Position numbers and translations under genes: made by a program. Under the pieces are notes generated by a model. It saw nothing but the letters and a program-made list of their open reading frames with translations. It was not told where the DNA came from and searched no databases. Positions 34,601-43,831 of a DNA stretch of 64,000 nt are shown piece after piece; within the stretch, counting starts at the first letter, position 1; each line of letters opens with the position of its first letter. The DNA is from Oscillospiraceae bacterium (lineage in GTDB: Bacteria > Bacillota > Clostridia > Oscillospirales > Oscillospiraceae). Location of the stretch: contig JAFQHV010000008.1 in the NCBI GenBank assembly GCA_017397835.1, forward strand, positions 30,535-94,534, written 5' to 3'.

Positions 34601-34952
34601 GCAGCCCGCTGAGAAACGCAGGACGGCGGGAGGGCTTGGCGTACACCTGCAGCATATTATTGACCGAACAGACCGCCCGCCACATCAGCAGCAGACGTCC
34701 GCCCGCATCCAGCTCCTGCCGGCCACCGCCGCCGGCAGTCTGGAACACGCGGCTGGCCAGGCGGCTGAAAGTCAGCACCTCCGCGTAGCAGCACACCGCT
34801 GCCCCGCCCCGGGCGCACAGCCGCCGCTCCATCTGATGGGACTGGGGTTCCGGCACCAACAGGACATGCCGCCCCGCTGCCTGCTCACAGATGCGGTTCA
34901 GCACCTGGGTCGATTTGCCGGTCCCGGCACGGCCGATGATCAGTTTCAGCAC
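31599..34952 (-). CDS. addB: ATP-dependent helicase/nuclease subunit AddB
   Basis: This 1117-residue partner of AddA has a Walker-type motif at its start (GRAGTGKST), an inactivated helicase body that scans for Chi sites, and a C-terminal RecB-like nuclease with RVVDYKTGKK. The four iron-sulfur Cys are visible: one in YKSCHFSYFMRYG, three as CxxCx5C in CRYCDYAAAC. A GTG at 34952 after GGGGAGG is the likely start. AddAB processes DNA ends before RecA loading. It is the first gene of addB-pdxY-addA. Confidence 0.94.
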   Translation of the reverse strand: MLKLIIGRAGTGKSTQVLNRICEQAAGRHVLLVPEPQSHQMERRLCARGGAAVCCYAEVLTFSRLASRVFQTAGGGGRQELDAGGRLLLMWRAVCSVNNMLQVYAKPSRRPAFLSGLLATADELKSCCVTPEQVLRAGEEIGGSDGARLRDLGLICAAYDALAAETALDPRDRLTRAADKLRQCGWGRGKTVWMDGFIDFTPQQMELIELLLRQSECVTVALTCDKLEETDGGAGVFSPARHTARQLIALAKKLGQGYELECFEQPAPTRSAAMVQAERYLFENGVSEGRCCDGQVQVFCAPDPRTEVEWTAAQIRKLVREEGLRMRDIAVVARNYDSYDGLVESVFERYDIPVFRSAMSDILQRPVMTLVTAALDTIAGGYTYDDLFRYLKTDLTDLTRQERDELENYALKWDVHGSRWTQEKPWTMHPGGYGLTMEQADRQRLERLDALRRRVVAPLEKIRLNRMKTGMGQAQVLYSFLEEIGLDKRLEERCKQLVEQGELGLAQEYRQLWEILCGGLEQCARLLGETPMELDEFARVLKLVLGQYKVGTIPVSLDRVTAGELVRQNGHGVKALFVLGADDGSIPGVGQPAGLLSDDDRELLAGVGVELGLRGKDRLYREMTAIYTACTCPDEKLFVTWPARRGGEELQPSFLVERLQRVFSDLKVQTQGAGEFRLSAPRAALEQAGTHAAVRRVLGEMPEWSAAVQRLEQAGQWQRGSLSRQAVDRLYGRKVPMSASRMDKYKSCHFSYFMRYGLKAEPRRRAGFDAPEYGTFVHYVLEQVFQSDAWRDGAGGVDRETLKGLTRAAVEDYVHNELGGLEQQSARFVYLFRRLISGVDAVVDNVAQELAVSRFVPVDFELGFGRGKDLPPVELTEDGVTVSVTGFVDRVDSWRDGDQLYLRVVDYKTGKKTFDLTEVAGGMGLQMLLYLFTLCKEGEKRYGVHPIPAGVLYLPARDVVVRGSRSMTEEQRRKLVDDELRRHGLVLDQQAVLEAMEQPGEGKLRFLPVTLKKDGYSGGNLVSARRLARLERHVERVLRDICREIAAGNITADPYWRGQDKNACRYCDYAAACHFEEGRGGDCRRKLYTVSAEEFWKNICPGEDEPEREDLQDEQQQ

Positions 34953-35021
34953 GGGTTTCCCCTCCCCTTTCGTTTTTATTTTAGTGTAGCACAGTTTGTG
35001 TCCCAAAAAAAGGGCTTTGAC

Positions 35022-35055
35022 AAAAAAACGGAGGCAGGTCGTTGACCTGCCTCCG
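35022..35055 (-). terminator. Terminator of guaB
   Basis: A perfect 12-bp stem (35029-35040 with 35044-35055) is followed by seven T on the minus strand. Confidence 0.9.
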
Positions 35056-35068
35056 CTGCATACCCGAA

Positions 35069-36601
<1,533 letters not shown>

Positions 36602-36603
36602 TT

Positions 36604-36632
36604 ATTTTAACTCCGCTGTATCGGATTGTCAA
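36604..36632 (-). promoter_or_regulatory. Sigma-A promoter of guaB
   Basis: On the minus strand, TTGACA (36632-36627) and TAAAAT (36609-36604) are 17 bp apart. The -35 box lies at the 3' end of the thioesterase gene. Confidence 0.8.
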
Positions 36633-37372
36633 GGAATGTCTTGCCCAAGAAATATCCGCCCATCGAACCGAGTTTTGCCAGTTTCGTCTATACCCCGGAT
36701 GTACCGGCTGCCCTCACTGTCAGCGACAAGCATATCCACACGCTCACCCGCACGACACTCGGCATGGTAGTCAAGCTGCATTCCGGCCACAAAGGTGTCC
36801 GCCGGCAGCAGATCGGCCCGGATGGCATCGCAGACAAAATCGGCGTAACGGGTGTTGTTCACATGGCCGTTGATGTCCGTATCGCTGTAGTGCATCAGCC
36901 GCTGCTCGGCAAGTTCCATCTGCTCCGGCAGGCGCAGATGGGACAAAAGAACATCTTTATTCCTCTCCCCGCCGTCTGTTCCATCCAGTTCCGGGATCCG
37001 GGACAGGCGGAGCATCTTTCGCTCCCGCAGGCTGACCAGCGCCCACACGGACACCGCCTGCCCCACATATTCTCCGTTTACGTACAAATCAAAGTCGCGG
37101 TACATGGACGCACCCTTGCCGCCCCGGTGCCAGGTATGTACGCTCAGTTCCTCGCCCCAGCGCAGGGGTCGCTTCAGCTCGTACCACATCCGCACCAGCA
37201 TCCAGAAGGCACCGTATCGTTCCATCAGCCGCTTCCGTCCGAAGCCCATATCCTCCGCTGCCAGGGTAGCCGCCTCCTGCAGGTGGCCCAACAGGGCGGA
37301 CGGGCGGCAATGGCCGCGGCCGTCCACGTCCCGGGTGTCGATGACGGTTTTGTGCTCGTACCACACGCCCAT
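36629..37372 (-). CDS. Acyl-ACP thioesterase
   Basis: This 247-residue protein has the double hot-dog architecture of the acyl-ACP thioesterase family (FatA-like). The N-terminal half opens with HKTVIDTRDVDGRGHCRPSAL and the C-terminal half holds MHYSDTDINGHVNNTRYADF with the catalytic Asp-Asn-His region. It releases fatty acids from acyl carrier protein. ATG 37372 follows AAGGAG that overlaps the end of the upstream Cys-rich gene, so the two are co-translated. Confidence 0.9.
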   Translation of the reverse strand: MGVWYEHKTVIDTRDVDGRGHCRPSALLGHLQEAATLAAEDMGFGRKRLMERYGAFWMLVRMWYELKRPLRWGEELSVHTWHRGGKGASMYRDFDLYVNGEYVGQAVSVWALVSLRERKMLRLSRIPELDGTDGGERNKDVLLSHLRLPEQMELAEQRLMHYSDTDINGHVNNTRYADFVCDAIRADLLPADTFVAGMQLDYHAECRAGERVDMLVADSEGSRYIRGIDETGKTRFDGRIFLGQDIP

Positions 37373-37376
37373 ACCG

Positions 37377-37994
37377 TTACTCCTTGCTCTTGCCGCGAAT
37401 AAGGATGGTGTTCTTGCAGCAGATGTCATCAATGTCGTCGGCGGTGGCGGCGGGCAGCCGCATCTCCGCCCCGCACTCGGCGCACATCAGGTCCACCGAG
37501 CTGTAGTTGACCTGAAAGCTCCACTGCTTGCTGCCGCAGGCGCAGGACACACCGCCGCGGGAAGCGATATCCTTCAGTTCGGACAGCACCTCGTGCATGA
37601 CGATCTCATCCAAAAAAACGTTGTCCTGCCCGGCATCCCGCTCCAGCTTGTCCACCGTCTGCTCCAACCGGGCGGTGGCGGCAAAGACAGGTCCCTCCTC
37701 GCCCACATAGCAACAGTCAAGGCCGGAAGCCGCACAGGAGAACGCCAGCGTTTTCTCCCGCACGAAGGCGGTGGAGGAGCAGGTCACCTTATGGGCCGTA
37801 CCGCAGAACAGGCAGGGCACGTCCAGCTTCACCCTGTCCGCCAAAAACTCCACTCCAAGGGCCGACTTGCCGCAGGGACAGGGAATTTTGGCAGGGGCGG
37901 CAGCGAGGCTGAACAGACTGCGCTCCACAATGACCGACTGGCGGCATTCCGGACAGATATAGGCGATGGTACGCGTTGGCTCCTGCGTGGACAT
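37377..37994 (-). CDS. Cys-rich (zinc-ribbon-like) protein of unknown function
   Basis: I do not recognise this 205-residue protein. It carries five Cys pairs: CPEC, CPCG, CLFC, CACG and CAEC, distributed along the whole chain, plus a CC doublet near the end. Paired as ribbons they could bind two or more zinc ions. No enzyme motif or membrane segment is present. The ATG at 37994 is preferred to one 9 bp earlier because AAGG then has a 9-bp spacing. The acyl-ACP thioesterase overlaps its end, which suggests a shared transcript. Confidence 0.7.
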   Translation of the reverse strand: MSTQEPTRTIAYICPECRQSVIVERSLFSLAAAPAKIPCPCGKSALGVEFLADRVKLDVPCLFCGTAHKVTCSSTAFVREKTLAFSCAASGLDCCYVGEEGPVFAATARLEQTVDKLERDAGQDNVFLDEIVMHEVLSELKDIASRGGVSCACGSKQWSFQVNYSSVDLMCAECGAEMRLPAATADDIDDICCKNTILIRGKSKE

Positions 37995-38072
37995 GGAACT
38001 CATCCTTTCACGGGCATGATTACACAGAACAGTATATCAAATTTTTCGTTTTTTTCAACTGTTTCCTGCGTG

Positions 38073-38429
38073 TTACCGTTTGGGTTTTGCCCGGAAAATC
38101 AGTGCCACCAGCGCGCCGAAGAAGATGGCCGCCGCGATGCCCCCCGCCGCCGCGGTAAACCCGCCGGTCAGAGCACCCAGCAGTCCCTTTTCCTCCACCG
38201 CCTGCCGCACGCCCTTGGCCAACAGATTGCCAAAGCCTGCCAGGGGCACGCCCGCCCCGGCCCCGGCCCACTCCGCCAGAGGCTGATACAGGCCCAGTCC
38301 GCCCAAAACGACCCCCGCCACCACGTAGCCCACCAGGATGCGTGCCGGGGTCAGCTTGGTTTTGTCAATTAAAACCTGCCCGATGACACACAGAATACCG
38401 CCGCACAAAAACGCTTTTACATATTCCAT
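38073..38429 (-). CDS. spoVAE: Stage V sporulation protein AE
   Basis: This 118-residue membrane protein matches SpoVAE(b), with four hydrophobic segments (YVKAFLCGGILCVIGQVLID at the start, then ILVGYVVAGVVLGGLG, and a Gly/Ala-rich pair at the end). SpoVA proteins form the channel for dipicolinic acid uptake into the forespore and release at germination. It starts 2 bp after spoVAD, with the ribosome site GGGAGG inside spoVAD. Confidence 0.92.
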   Translation of the reverse strand: MEYVKAFLCGGILCVIGQVLIDKTKLTPARILVGYVVAGVVLGGLGLYQPLAEWAGAGAGVPLAGFGNLLAKGVRQAVEEKGLLGALTGGFTAAAGGIAAAIFFGALVALIFRAKPKR

Positions 38430-38431
38430 CC

Positions 38432-39451
38432 TTATTTTCCTCCCATGTCCAGTACCACCGCGTGACAGATGCCGGGAATGGACTCCCCCTGCATGGTGGC
38501 GGTGGGCGAATGGAGCGCCCCGGTGGGGCAGAAGAGAATACGATTCCATTTCCCCGCCTGCATCCCCGGCAGCAGGTGGGCCGCCAGCACACTGGCGCAG
38601 CACCCGCAGCCGGATCCGCCGCAGTGGATGTCCTGCCCCTGCAAATCATAGATCAGCAGGCCGCAGTCGGTGTGCCGCCCGGTCAGGTCGTACCCCTCCC
38701 GTCCGGCCAGTTCCTGCAGCAGCTTGCTGCCCAGTACACCCAAGTCGCCGGTGACAATTAAATCATAGTCCGCCGGAGTCCGCCCCGTGTCCTTCAGATG
38801 GGTGCAGATGGTCTGTGCGGCGGCGGGGGCCATAGCCGCGCCCATGTTGTTGGCATCGGTGATACCCTTGTCCACCACCCGGCCCACGGTGCAGCCGGTC
38901 ACCCGGGGGCCATTCCCGGTTTGACTCAGCACCACCGCGCCCGCGCCCGTCACCGTCCACTGCGCGGTGGGGGTGCGCTGACCGCCGTACTCCAAGGGAT
39001 TGCGGTACTGCCGTTCCGCCGTGCAGAAGTGGGAGGACGCACATACCGCCGCCCGCTGCCCCGCCCCGCCGGACAGGGTGATGGCAGCCAGGCACAGTCC
39101 CTCTCCCATGGTGGAGCAGGCACCGTACAGGCCGAAAAAGGGCACCTGCCGCCCACGGGCCGCGTACCCGGACCCGATGCACTGGTTCAGCAGATCCCCG
39201 GCAAAGAGGAAGTCCACCTCTCCCTCCTGCACTCCGGCCTTTGCAAGGGCGGCATCCAGCGCCCGCTTCTGCATCTCCGACTCCGCCTTCTCCCAGCTGT
39301 CCTGCCCAAAGCGGTCATCGGTATCCACGTAGCCAAACTGCCCACCCAGCGGACCTTGTCCCTCTTTTCGGCCCGCCACACAGCCGTAGCCAAGAATGTA
39401 GGGACCGTTCTCAAACAGCACACTCTGCGCGCCCGTCTTTTTGCACGGCAT
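38432..39451 (-). CDS. spoVAD: Stage V sporulation protein AD
   Basis: This 339-residue protein has the thiolase-like SpoVAD fold, with FFGLYGACSTMGEGLCLAA and the C-terminal GGSGCGCCASVLAAHLLPG. SpoVAD binds dipicolinic acid at the spore inner membrane. The start at 39451 follows GAAGGTG. It is followed by spoVAE but not preceded by spoVAC, which normally opens the operon. The short upstream space leaves no room for it. Confidence 0.95.
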   Translation of the reverse strand: MPCKKTGAQSVLFENGPYILGYGCVAGRKEGQGPLGGQFGYVDTDDRFGQDSWEKAESEMQKRALDAALAKAGVQEGEVDFLFAGDLLNQCIGSGYAARGRQVPFFGLYGACSTMGEGLCLAAITLSGGAGQRAAVCASSHFCTAERQYRNPLEYGGQRTPTAQWTVTGAGAVVLSQTGNGPRVTGCTVGRVVDKGITDANNMGAAMAPAAAQTICTHLKDTGRTPADYDLIVTGDLGVLGSKLLQELAGREGYDLTGRHTDCGLLIYDLQGQDIHCGGSGCGCCASVLAAHLLPGMQAGKWNRILFCPTGALHSPTATMQGESIPGICHAVVLDMGGK

Positions 39452-39505
39452 GGAAACACCTTCTTTCACCGCTACTGTGTCCCGTTTGCGGGCAAATATA
39501 CCTTG

Positions 39506-39534
39506 TTTACACCGACTGACTTTTTTGATAGAAT
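39506..39534 (+). promoter_or_regulatory. Sigma-A promoter of the methyltransferase gene
   Basis: TTTACA (39506-39511) and TAGAAT (39529-39534) are 17 bp apart, 30 bp before the gene. Confidence 0.65.
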
Positions 39535-39563
39535 TTAGAAAACAAACGAAAGGATGCCTCCCC

Positions 39564-40193
39564 ATGACCGAACAGTTGGGTCCCTTTACCCTTGAATTGC
39601 CCGACGGCGTGTTCCCCCTGGGCGGGGACAGCCTTGCTCTGGGCCACTTTGCCACCGTGCGAAACGGCCAGGCCGTCTGCGACCTTGGCTGCGGCGGCGG
39701 CACGCTGCTGCTGTTGCTGGCGGAGCGGGCGCAGCGCCTTGCCCTGACCGGCATCGAACGGGACGAAACCGCCGCGCAGGCCGCCCGGGAAAACCTGCGC
39801 CGCAACGGATTGGGCGGAACGATTCTTCACAGCGACCTGCGGCAGGCTGACCTGCCCGGAGGGCAATTTGACCTTGTCATCTCCAACCCACCCTACTTTG
39901 CCGCAGGCAGCGGCAAAAGCGGCGGGAGCGCCCGCTGCGAAGAAACCTGCTCGCTGGACGAGCTGTGCGCCACTGCCAAACGCCTTTTGAAAAACGGCGG
40001 GCGGTTCGCCCTGTGCCACCGGCCGGAGCGGCTGTGCGACGCGCTGTGCGCGCTTCGCCAGCACGGCATGGAACCCAAACGGATGCAGCTGGTGGCCCAC
40101 TCCGCCGCCCATCCCCCCTGCGTGGTGCTGGTGGAGGCGGTGCGTCAGGGGCGGCCCGGACTGGATATTTCGCCCCAAATCACGCAAATGTAA
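39564..40193 (+). CDS. tRNA1(Val) (adenine-N6)-methyltransferase-like protein (TrmN6/YfiC)
   Basis: This 209-residue SAM-dependent methyltransferase has SAM loop DLGCGGGTLLLLLA and the adenine-N6 motif ISNPPYF. The N-terminal DGVFPLGGDSLALGHF matches the TrmN6/YfiC group, which modifies A37 of tRNA1(Val). A PrmC-like role is less likely because the N-terminal domain of PrmC is absent. GAAAGGA precedes the ATG. Confidence 0.87.
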   Translation: MTEQLGPFTLELPDGVFPLGGDSLALGHFATVRNGQAVCDLGCGGGTLLLLLAERAQRLALTGIERDETAAQAARENLRRNGLGGTILHSDLRQADLPGGQFDLVISNPPYFAAGSGKSGGSARCEETCSLDELCATAKRLLKNGGRFALCHRPERLCDALCALRQHGMEPKRMQLVAHSAAHPPCVVLVEAVRQGRPGLDISPQITQM

Positions 40194-40215
40194 CATAATT
40201 GTTATACGATTTCTC

Positions 40216-40245
40216 TTTACAATCTCCACTTTTCCGTGTTAAACT
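40216..40245 (+). promoter_or_regulatory. Probable promoter of ireB
   Basis: TTTACA (40216-40221) is followed by overlapping -10 candidates TTAAAC or TAAACT at 17-18 bp. The match is moderate. Confidence 0.4.
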
Positions 40246-40271
40246 ATAGGCAAGTTTAAGGAGGTGTCTGT

Positions 40272-40520
40272 ATGGAAATGGATCTGACCCGTAAATTTCG
40301 CCTGACTGACGAGCGTGATCTGGAGATCAAGGCTATTCTGTCCACCGTTTATCAGGCACTTCAGGAAAAGGGCTATAACCCCATCAACCAAATCGTCGGC
40401 TACATCCTCTCCGAGGATCCGACCTATATCACCAACCACAACAACGCCCGCACCCTTATCCGCAAGGTGGACCGGGACGAGCTGCTGCGCACCCTGGTCA
40501 AGCATTATCTGCTCACCTGA
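40272..40520 (+). CDS. ireB: IreB-family regulatory phosphoprotein (UPF0297)
   Basis: This 82-residue protein is a close match to the IreB/YrzL family: [10 protein letters not shown] at the start and [19 protein letters not shown] in the middle. In Enterococcus, IreB is phosphorylated by the PASTA kinase IreK and tunes cephalosporin resistance. AAGGAGG precedes the ATG. A strong terminator follows. Confidence 0.93.
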   Translation: MEMDLTRKFRLTDERDLEIKAILSTVYQALQEKGYNPINQIVGYILSEDPTYITNHNNARTLIRKVDRDELLRTLVKHYLLT

Positions 40521-40541
40521 TCGAACGATTTGCAAAATTTT

Positions 40542-40575
40542 GGCCGCGCGCTTTCGGAAAGCGCGCGGCCTTTTT
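40542..40575 (+). terminator. Terminator of ireB
   Basis: A 13-bp stem (40542-40554 with 40558-40570) with loop CGG is followed by five T. Confidence 0.92.
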
Positions 40576-40601
40576 GCACATACTGTGGATGAGGTGAGTG
40601 T

Positions 40602-40853
40602 ATGCCAAACGATAATCCGACCCGGGACCGGGATGACGTTCCCTTTCTAATGGATCAGCCCGTCTGCGGCGACCAGCCGGACAGCATCCAACAGGTCAAC
40701 CGCTACGGCACCTACGAGATCCAACCCACCGCCGACAGCCACCAATTCTTCCCTGCCATCGCTCAGGGCAGTTATTCCAACGGCAAACTGCGCAAGCTGC
40801 GCCGCCAGTGCCGGGTGGAGGCGGAAGCGCAAAAGGACCGCAAAAATTATTAA
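40602..40853 (+). CDS. Small hypothetical protein
   Basis: I do not recognise this 83-residue protein. It is charged, with an acidic N-terminal part and a basic C-terminal tail (GKLRKLRRQCRVEAEAQKDRKNY) that could bind nucleic acid. GAGGTG lies 6 bp before the ATG. It follows the ireB terminator and ends in a bidirectional terminator shared with the convergent sulfhydrylase gene, so it must have its own promoter or rely on read-through. Confidence 0.65.
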   Translation: MPNDNPTRDRDDVPFLMDQPVCGDQPDSIQQVNRYGTYEIQPTADSHQFFPAIAQGSYSNGKLRKLRRQCRVEAEAQKDRKNY

Positions 40854-40884
40854 AAAATCCGGTTCGCAATGCGAACCGGATTTT
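40854..40884. terminator. Bidirectional terminator
   Basis: A 14-bp stem (40854-40867 with 40871-40884) with loop AAT lies between the convergent small gene and the sulfhydrylase gene. Confidence 0.9.
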
Positions 40885-40893
40885 ACTTTGCAG

Positions 40894-42177
40894 TTACACG
40901 TTAGCCAGCGCGCCCTCGATGTCGGCGATGATGTCGTTCACGTCCTCGATACCCACGGAGAAGCGGACCAGATCGGGGCTGATGCCGGCGGCGGCCAGTT
41001 CCGCGTCGTTCATCTGGCGGTGGGTGGCGGAGGCGGGGTGCAGCACGCAGGTTTTGGCATCAGCCACATGGGTGGCGATGGAGGCCAGCTTCAGGCCGGC
41101 CATAAAGGTCTCCGCCGCGGCACGGCCGCCCTTCACGCCGAAGGACACGACGCCGCAAGTACCATTGGGCATATACTTCCGGGCCAGCTTGTACTCCTTG
41201 TCCCCCTCCAAACCGGGATAACGCACCCAGGCCACCTTGGGATGGTCCTTCAGATACTTGGCGACCGCCAGACCGTTCTCGCAGTGCTTGGCCATACGCA
41301 GGGGCAGGGTCTCCATGCCCACGTTGAGCAGATAGGCGTTCATGGGAGCGGGGATGGAACCGAAGTCACGCATGAGCTGGGCGGTAGCCTTGGTAATAAA
41401 CGCACCCTCCAGACCAAAACGCTCGGTATAGGTCACACCGTGATAGCTCTCGTCCGGGGTACACAGACCGGGGAACTTGTCGGGATACTTCGTCCAGTCG
41501 AATTTGCCGCTGTCCACGATCGCACCGCCCACTGCGTTGGCGTGGCCGTCCAGATACTTGGTGGTGGAGTGGGTCACGATGTCGGCGCCCCACTCAAAGG
41601 GTCGGCAGTTGACCGGGGTGGGGAACGTATTGTCCACGATCAGCGGCACGCCGTGGGCATGGGCGGCGTTGGCAAAGCGCTCGATGTCCAGCACGGACAG
41701 AGCGGGGTTGGCGATGGTCTCGCCGAACACGGCCTTGGTGTTGGGACGGAAGGCAGCCTCCAGCTCCGCGTCGGAGCAGTCGGGCTCCACGAACGTAAAC
41801 TCAATGCCCATGCGCTTCATGGTCACGGCGAACAGGTTGTAAGTGCCGCCGTAGATGGCGGAGGAAGCCACCACGTGGTCGCCGCAGGAGGCGATGTTGA
41901 AGATGGCGTAGAAGTTGGCCGCCTGACCGGAGGAGGTCAGCATAGCAGCAGTACCGCCCTCCAGGGCGCACAGCTTGGCCGCCACATGGTCGTTGGTGGG
42001 GTTCTGCAGGCGGGTGTAGAAATAGCCGCTGGCCTCCAGATCAAACAGCTTGCCCATCTCCGCACTGCTTTCATAGCGGAAGGTGGTGGACTGGATGATG
42101 GGGATGTTGCGGGGCTGGCCGTTTTCGGGACGGTAACCCGCGTGGAGACAGTCGGTTGCAATGCGATGCTTGTTCAT
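40894..42177 (-). CDS. O-acetylhomoserine aminocarboxypropyltransferase (sulfhydrylase)
   Basis: This 427-residue PLP enzyme of the Cys/Met metabolism family replaces the acetyl group of O-acetylhomoserine with sulfide or methanethiol to make homocysteine or methionine. The PLP lysine is in THSTTKYLDGHANAVGG. YTRLQNPTN near the N-terminus and TLPLRMAKHCENGLAVA are typical of MetY. ATG 42177 follows GAGGTC. No SAM riboswitch is seen in the short leader. Note the nearby hom gene earlier in the window; O-acetylhomoserine would derive from it. Confidence 0.93.
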   Translation of the reverse strand: MNKHRIATDCLHAGYRPENGQPRNIPIIQSTTFRYESSAEMGKLFDLEASGYFYTRLQNPTNDHVAAKLCALEGGTAAMLTSSGQAANFYAIFNIASCGDHVVASSAIYGGTYNLFAVTMKRMGIEFTFVEPDCSDAELEAAFRPNTKAVFGETIANPALSVLDIERFANAAHAHGVPLIVDNTFPTPVNCRPFEWGADIVTHSTTKYLDGHANAVGGAIVDSGKFDWTKYPDKFPGLCTPDESYHGVTYTERFGLEGAFITKATAQLMRDFGSIPAPMNAYLLNVGMETLPLRMAKHCENGLAVAKYLKDHPKVAWVRYPGLEGDKEYKLARKYMPNGTCGVVSFGVKGGRAAAETFMAGLKLASIATHVADAKTCVLHPASATHRQMNDAELAAAGISPDLVRFSVGIEDVNDIIADIEGALANV

Positions 42178-42217
42178 AGAAAAGACCTCTTTTCTTTGGA
42201 GTGCATTATAATGTACT

Positions 42218-42246
42218 AGGATATCGCCGCCGAACAAATTTGTCAA
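42218..42246 (-). promoter_or_regulatory. Promoter of the sulfhydrylase gene
   Basis: On the minus strand, TTGACA (42246-42241) and TATCCT (42223-42218) are 17 bp apart. The palindrome CATTATAATG (42203-42212) lies at the expected start of transcription and could be an operator. Confidence 0.65.
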
Positions 42247-42247
42247 G

Positions 42248-43618
42248 TCAGAAACTCACCTTCGCCCGGCTCTGCCAGCCGGCCAGGCGGCAGACCACCA
42301 CCGCCATCTGTCCGCGGGTCATGGTGTTTTCAGGGCCGAAGGTGCCGTCTGTGTAGCCGGAGATAATGCCGTTGGAATAGCACTCCAGCACCTCCTGCCG
42401 CCGATCCTCCGCAATAAAGCCAAAGTCCTTGATGCGCCCCTTGGCATTGGGATGGACGGTAAAGGTCTCCCCCTGCAGTTTGGCGGCACGGACCAGAATG
42501 TAGGCCATATTCTGCCGGTTCAGGGGGGCGTCCAGGGCAGAATCGGTACTTAAAAACTCGCCTTCCTCGATGATCCCGGTCTCCACCGCCGCATTATAGC
42601 TGCCCCGGGCCCAGTGGCCGGGGGTATCCTTGCGCTTGTCCGGACAGACCAGACGGGTCACCACCACCAAAAACTGACCGAGGGTCACCGCCCGCTCCGG
42701 GGAAAAACTGCCCACGCCGTCGGTATCGGGCTGGCGGGTGCCGGTGACCAGACCGTGGTTGGCAATGCTCATCACCGCATCGTAACCCCAAAAATCCACA
42801 TGTACATCGTCAAAGCGCAGGCCGGAGGGCGCCGCCTGAATAGATTCGTCCAAATCGGCAGCCTTGGCATTATAGTGGATGGTCACCTCGCCGCTTGCCA
42901 GCAGCTCGTCCTCCACGACCACCTTCGCCCACTGGGAACGGCTGCCGCCGTAGTAAATATCGGTCAGACCGGTGCAGCCGTCAAAGGCCTTGGCATCCAC
43001 TTCCTGCAGACCGGCGGGCAGATAGACCTGCCGCAGGCCGGAGCAGTAGGCGAACACCTGGCTGTACAGCCGCTTGACCCCTTCGGGTACCGCAAACACA
43101 TTCAGCCGGATGCAGTTCTTGAAGGTCTCGGCACCCAGACTGACCACTTCGCCCCGGAACTCCACACTCTCCAATGCGGAGCAGTTACCGAATGTGCCAT
43201 TGTTGATCACCCGCACCCCGGCAGGAACACTCAGGGTTTTCAGCACGGTACAGCCCCGAAACGCGTACTCTCCCAAAGTTTTCAAATTGGCCGGCAGGGT
43301 AATGGCCGGCAGGGATGAACAGCCGCTGAAAGCGCTTCTGCCGATTTCCGTCACTGTATCGGGCAGGGAAATATGAGTCACCTGACTCAGGGTGGAAAAG
43401 GCGCTGTCCAAAAGGGTGGTAATGCCCTCGTTCACCTCAACACCGGTGGCGCGGCCGAACTGGGCCCGCTTCCACATGACCGGGTCCCCTCCCATGGGGC
43501 CGTCACCGGAAAACACCAGCGTGCCGTTTGTCAGCCGCCATGAGAAGGCCGCCTGTGCCGCAGGAATCATGGCTATAACCAGCACAAAAGCCAGTAGTGC
43601 CGACATCATTCGTTTCAT
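42248..43618 (-). CDS. Cell-surface protein with BspA-like leucine-rich repeats and SLH domains
   Basis: This 456-residue exported protein has a signal peptide (residues 1-24, cleavage near AQA-A). Residues about 50-235 contain five to six BspA-like (LRR_5) repeats such as ITLPANLKTLGEYAFRGCT. Residues about 265-456 hold SLH motifs (FWGYDAVMSIANHGLVTGT and CYSNGIISGYTDGTFGPE), which anchor proteins to secondary cell-wall polymers. The likely role is adhesion or surface binding. GAGGAAG precedes the ATG, and a promoter lies 50 bp upstream. Confidence 0.92.
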   Translation of the reverse strand: MKRMMSALLAFVLVIAMIPAAQAAFSWRLTNGTLVFSGDGPMGGDPVMWKRAQFGRATGVEVNEGITTLLDSAFSTLSQVTHISLPDTVTEIGRSAFSGCSSLPAITLPANLKTLGEYAFRGCTVLKTLSVPAGVRVINNGTFGNCSALESVEFRGEVVSLGAETFKNCIRLNVFAVPEGVKRLYSQVFAYCSGLRQVYLPAGLQEVDAKAFDGCTGLTDIYYGGSRSQWAKVVVEDELLASGEVTIHYNAKAADLDESIQAAPSGLRFDDVHVDFWGYDAVMSIANHGLVTGTRQPDTDGVGSFSPERAVTLGQFLVVVTRLVCPDKRKDTPGHWARGSYNAAVETGIIEEGEFLSTDSALDAPLNRQNMAYILVRAAKLQGETFTVHPNAKGRIKDFGFIAEDRRQEVLECYSNGIISGYTDGTFGPENTMTRGQMAVVVCRLAGWQSRAKVSF

Positions 43619-43669
43619 TTGAAATCAACTTCCTCTCACGTCTCGCAGGGCGTTTCTCTTCTAGATAAC

Positions 43670-43698
43670 ATTGTACTCACTCCCCACACAAAAATCAA
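43670..43698 (-). promoter_or_regulatory. Promoter of the LRR/SLH surface protein gene
   Basis: On the minus strand, TTGATT (43698-43693) and TACAAT (43675-43670) are 17 bp apart. Confidence 0.65.
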
Positions 43699-43754
43699 GT
43701 GGGTGCGGATCCCGTCCATATCTCTTATCTCCTATCTCTCATCTCATATCTCCC

Positions 43755-43783
43755 TTGCTCTCTCTCCAAAAAACTGGTATAAT
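43755..43783 (+). promoter_or_regulatory. Promoter of polA, preceded by a CT-rich tract
   Basis: TTGCTC (43755-43760) and TATAAT (43778-43783) are 17 bp apart. The 50 bp before it are almost only pyrimidines with repeated ATCTC units (43719-43767). Confidence 0.65.
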
Positions 43784-43831
43784 GTAGTGTTAGTAAACCG
43801 GCACTCCCCTGCCGGGCAAGGAGGTACAGCC

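Noticed and set aside
42178-42247. SAM riboswitch upstream of the sulfhydrylase gene
   Set aside because: The leader is too short and lacks the conserved core.
43719-43767. CT-rich tract as a genuine repeat array
   Set aside because: The ATCTC units are irregular and few; it is better described as low-complexity promoter-upstream sequence.
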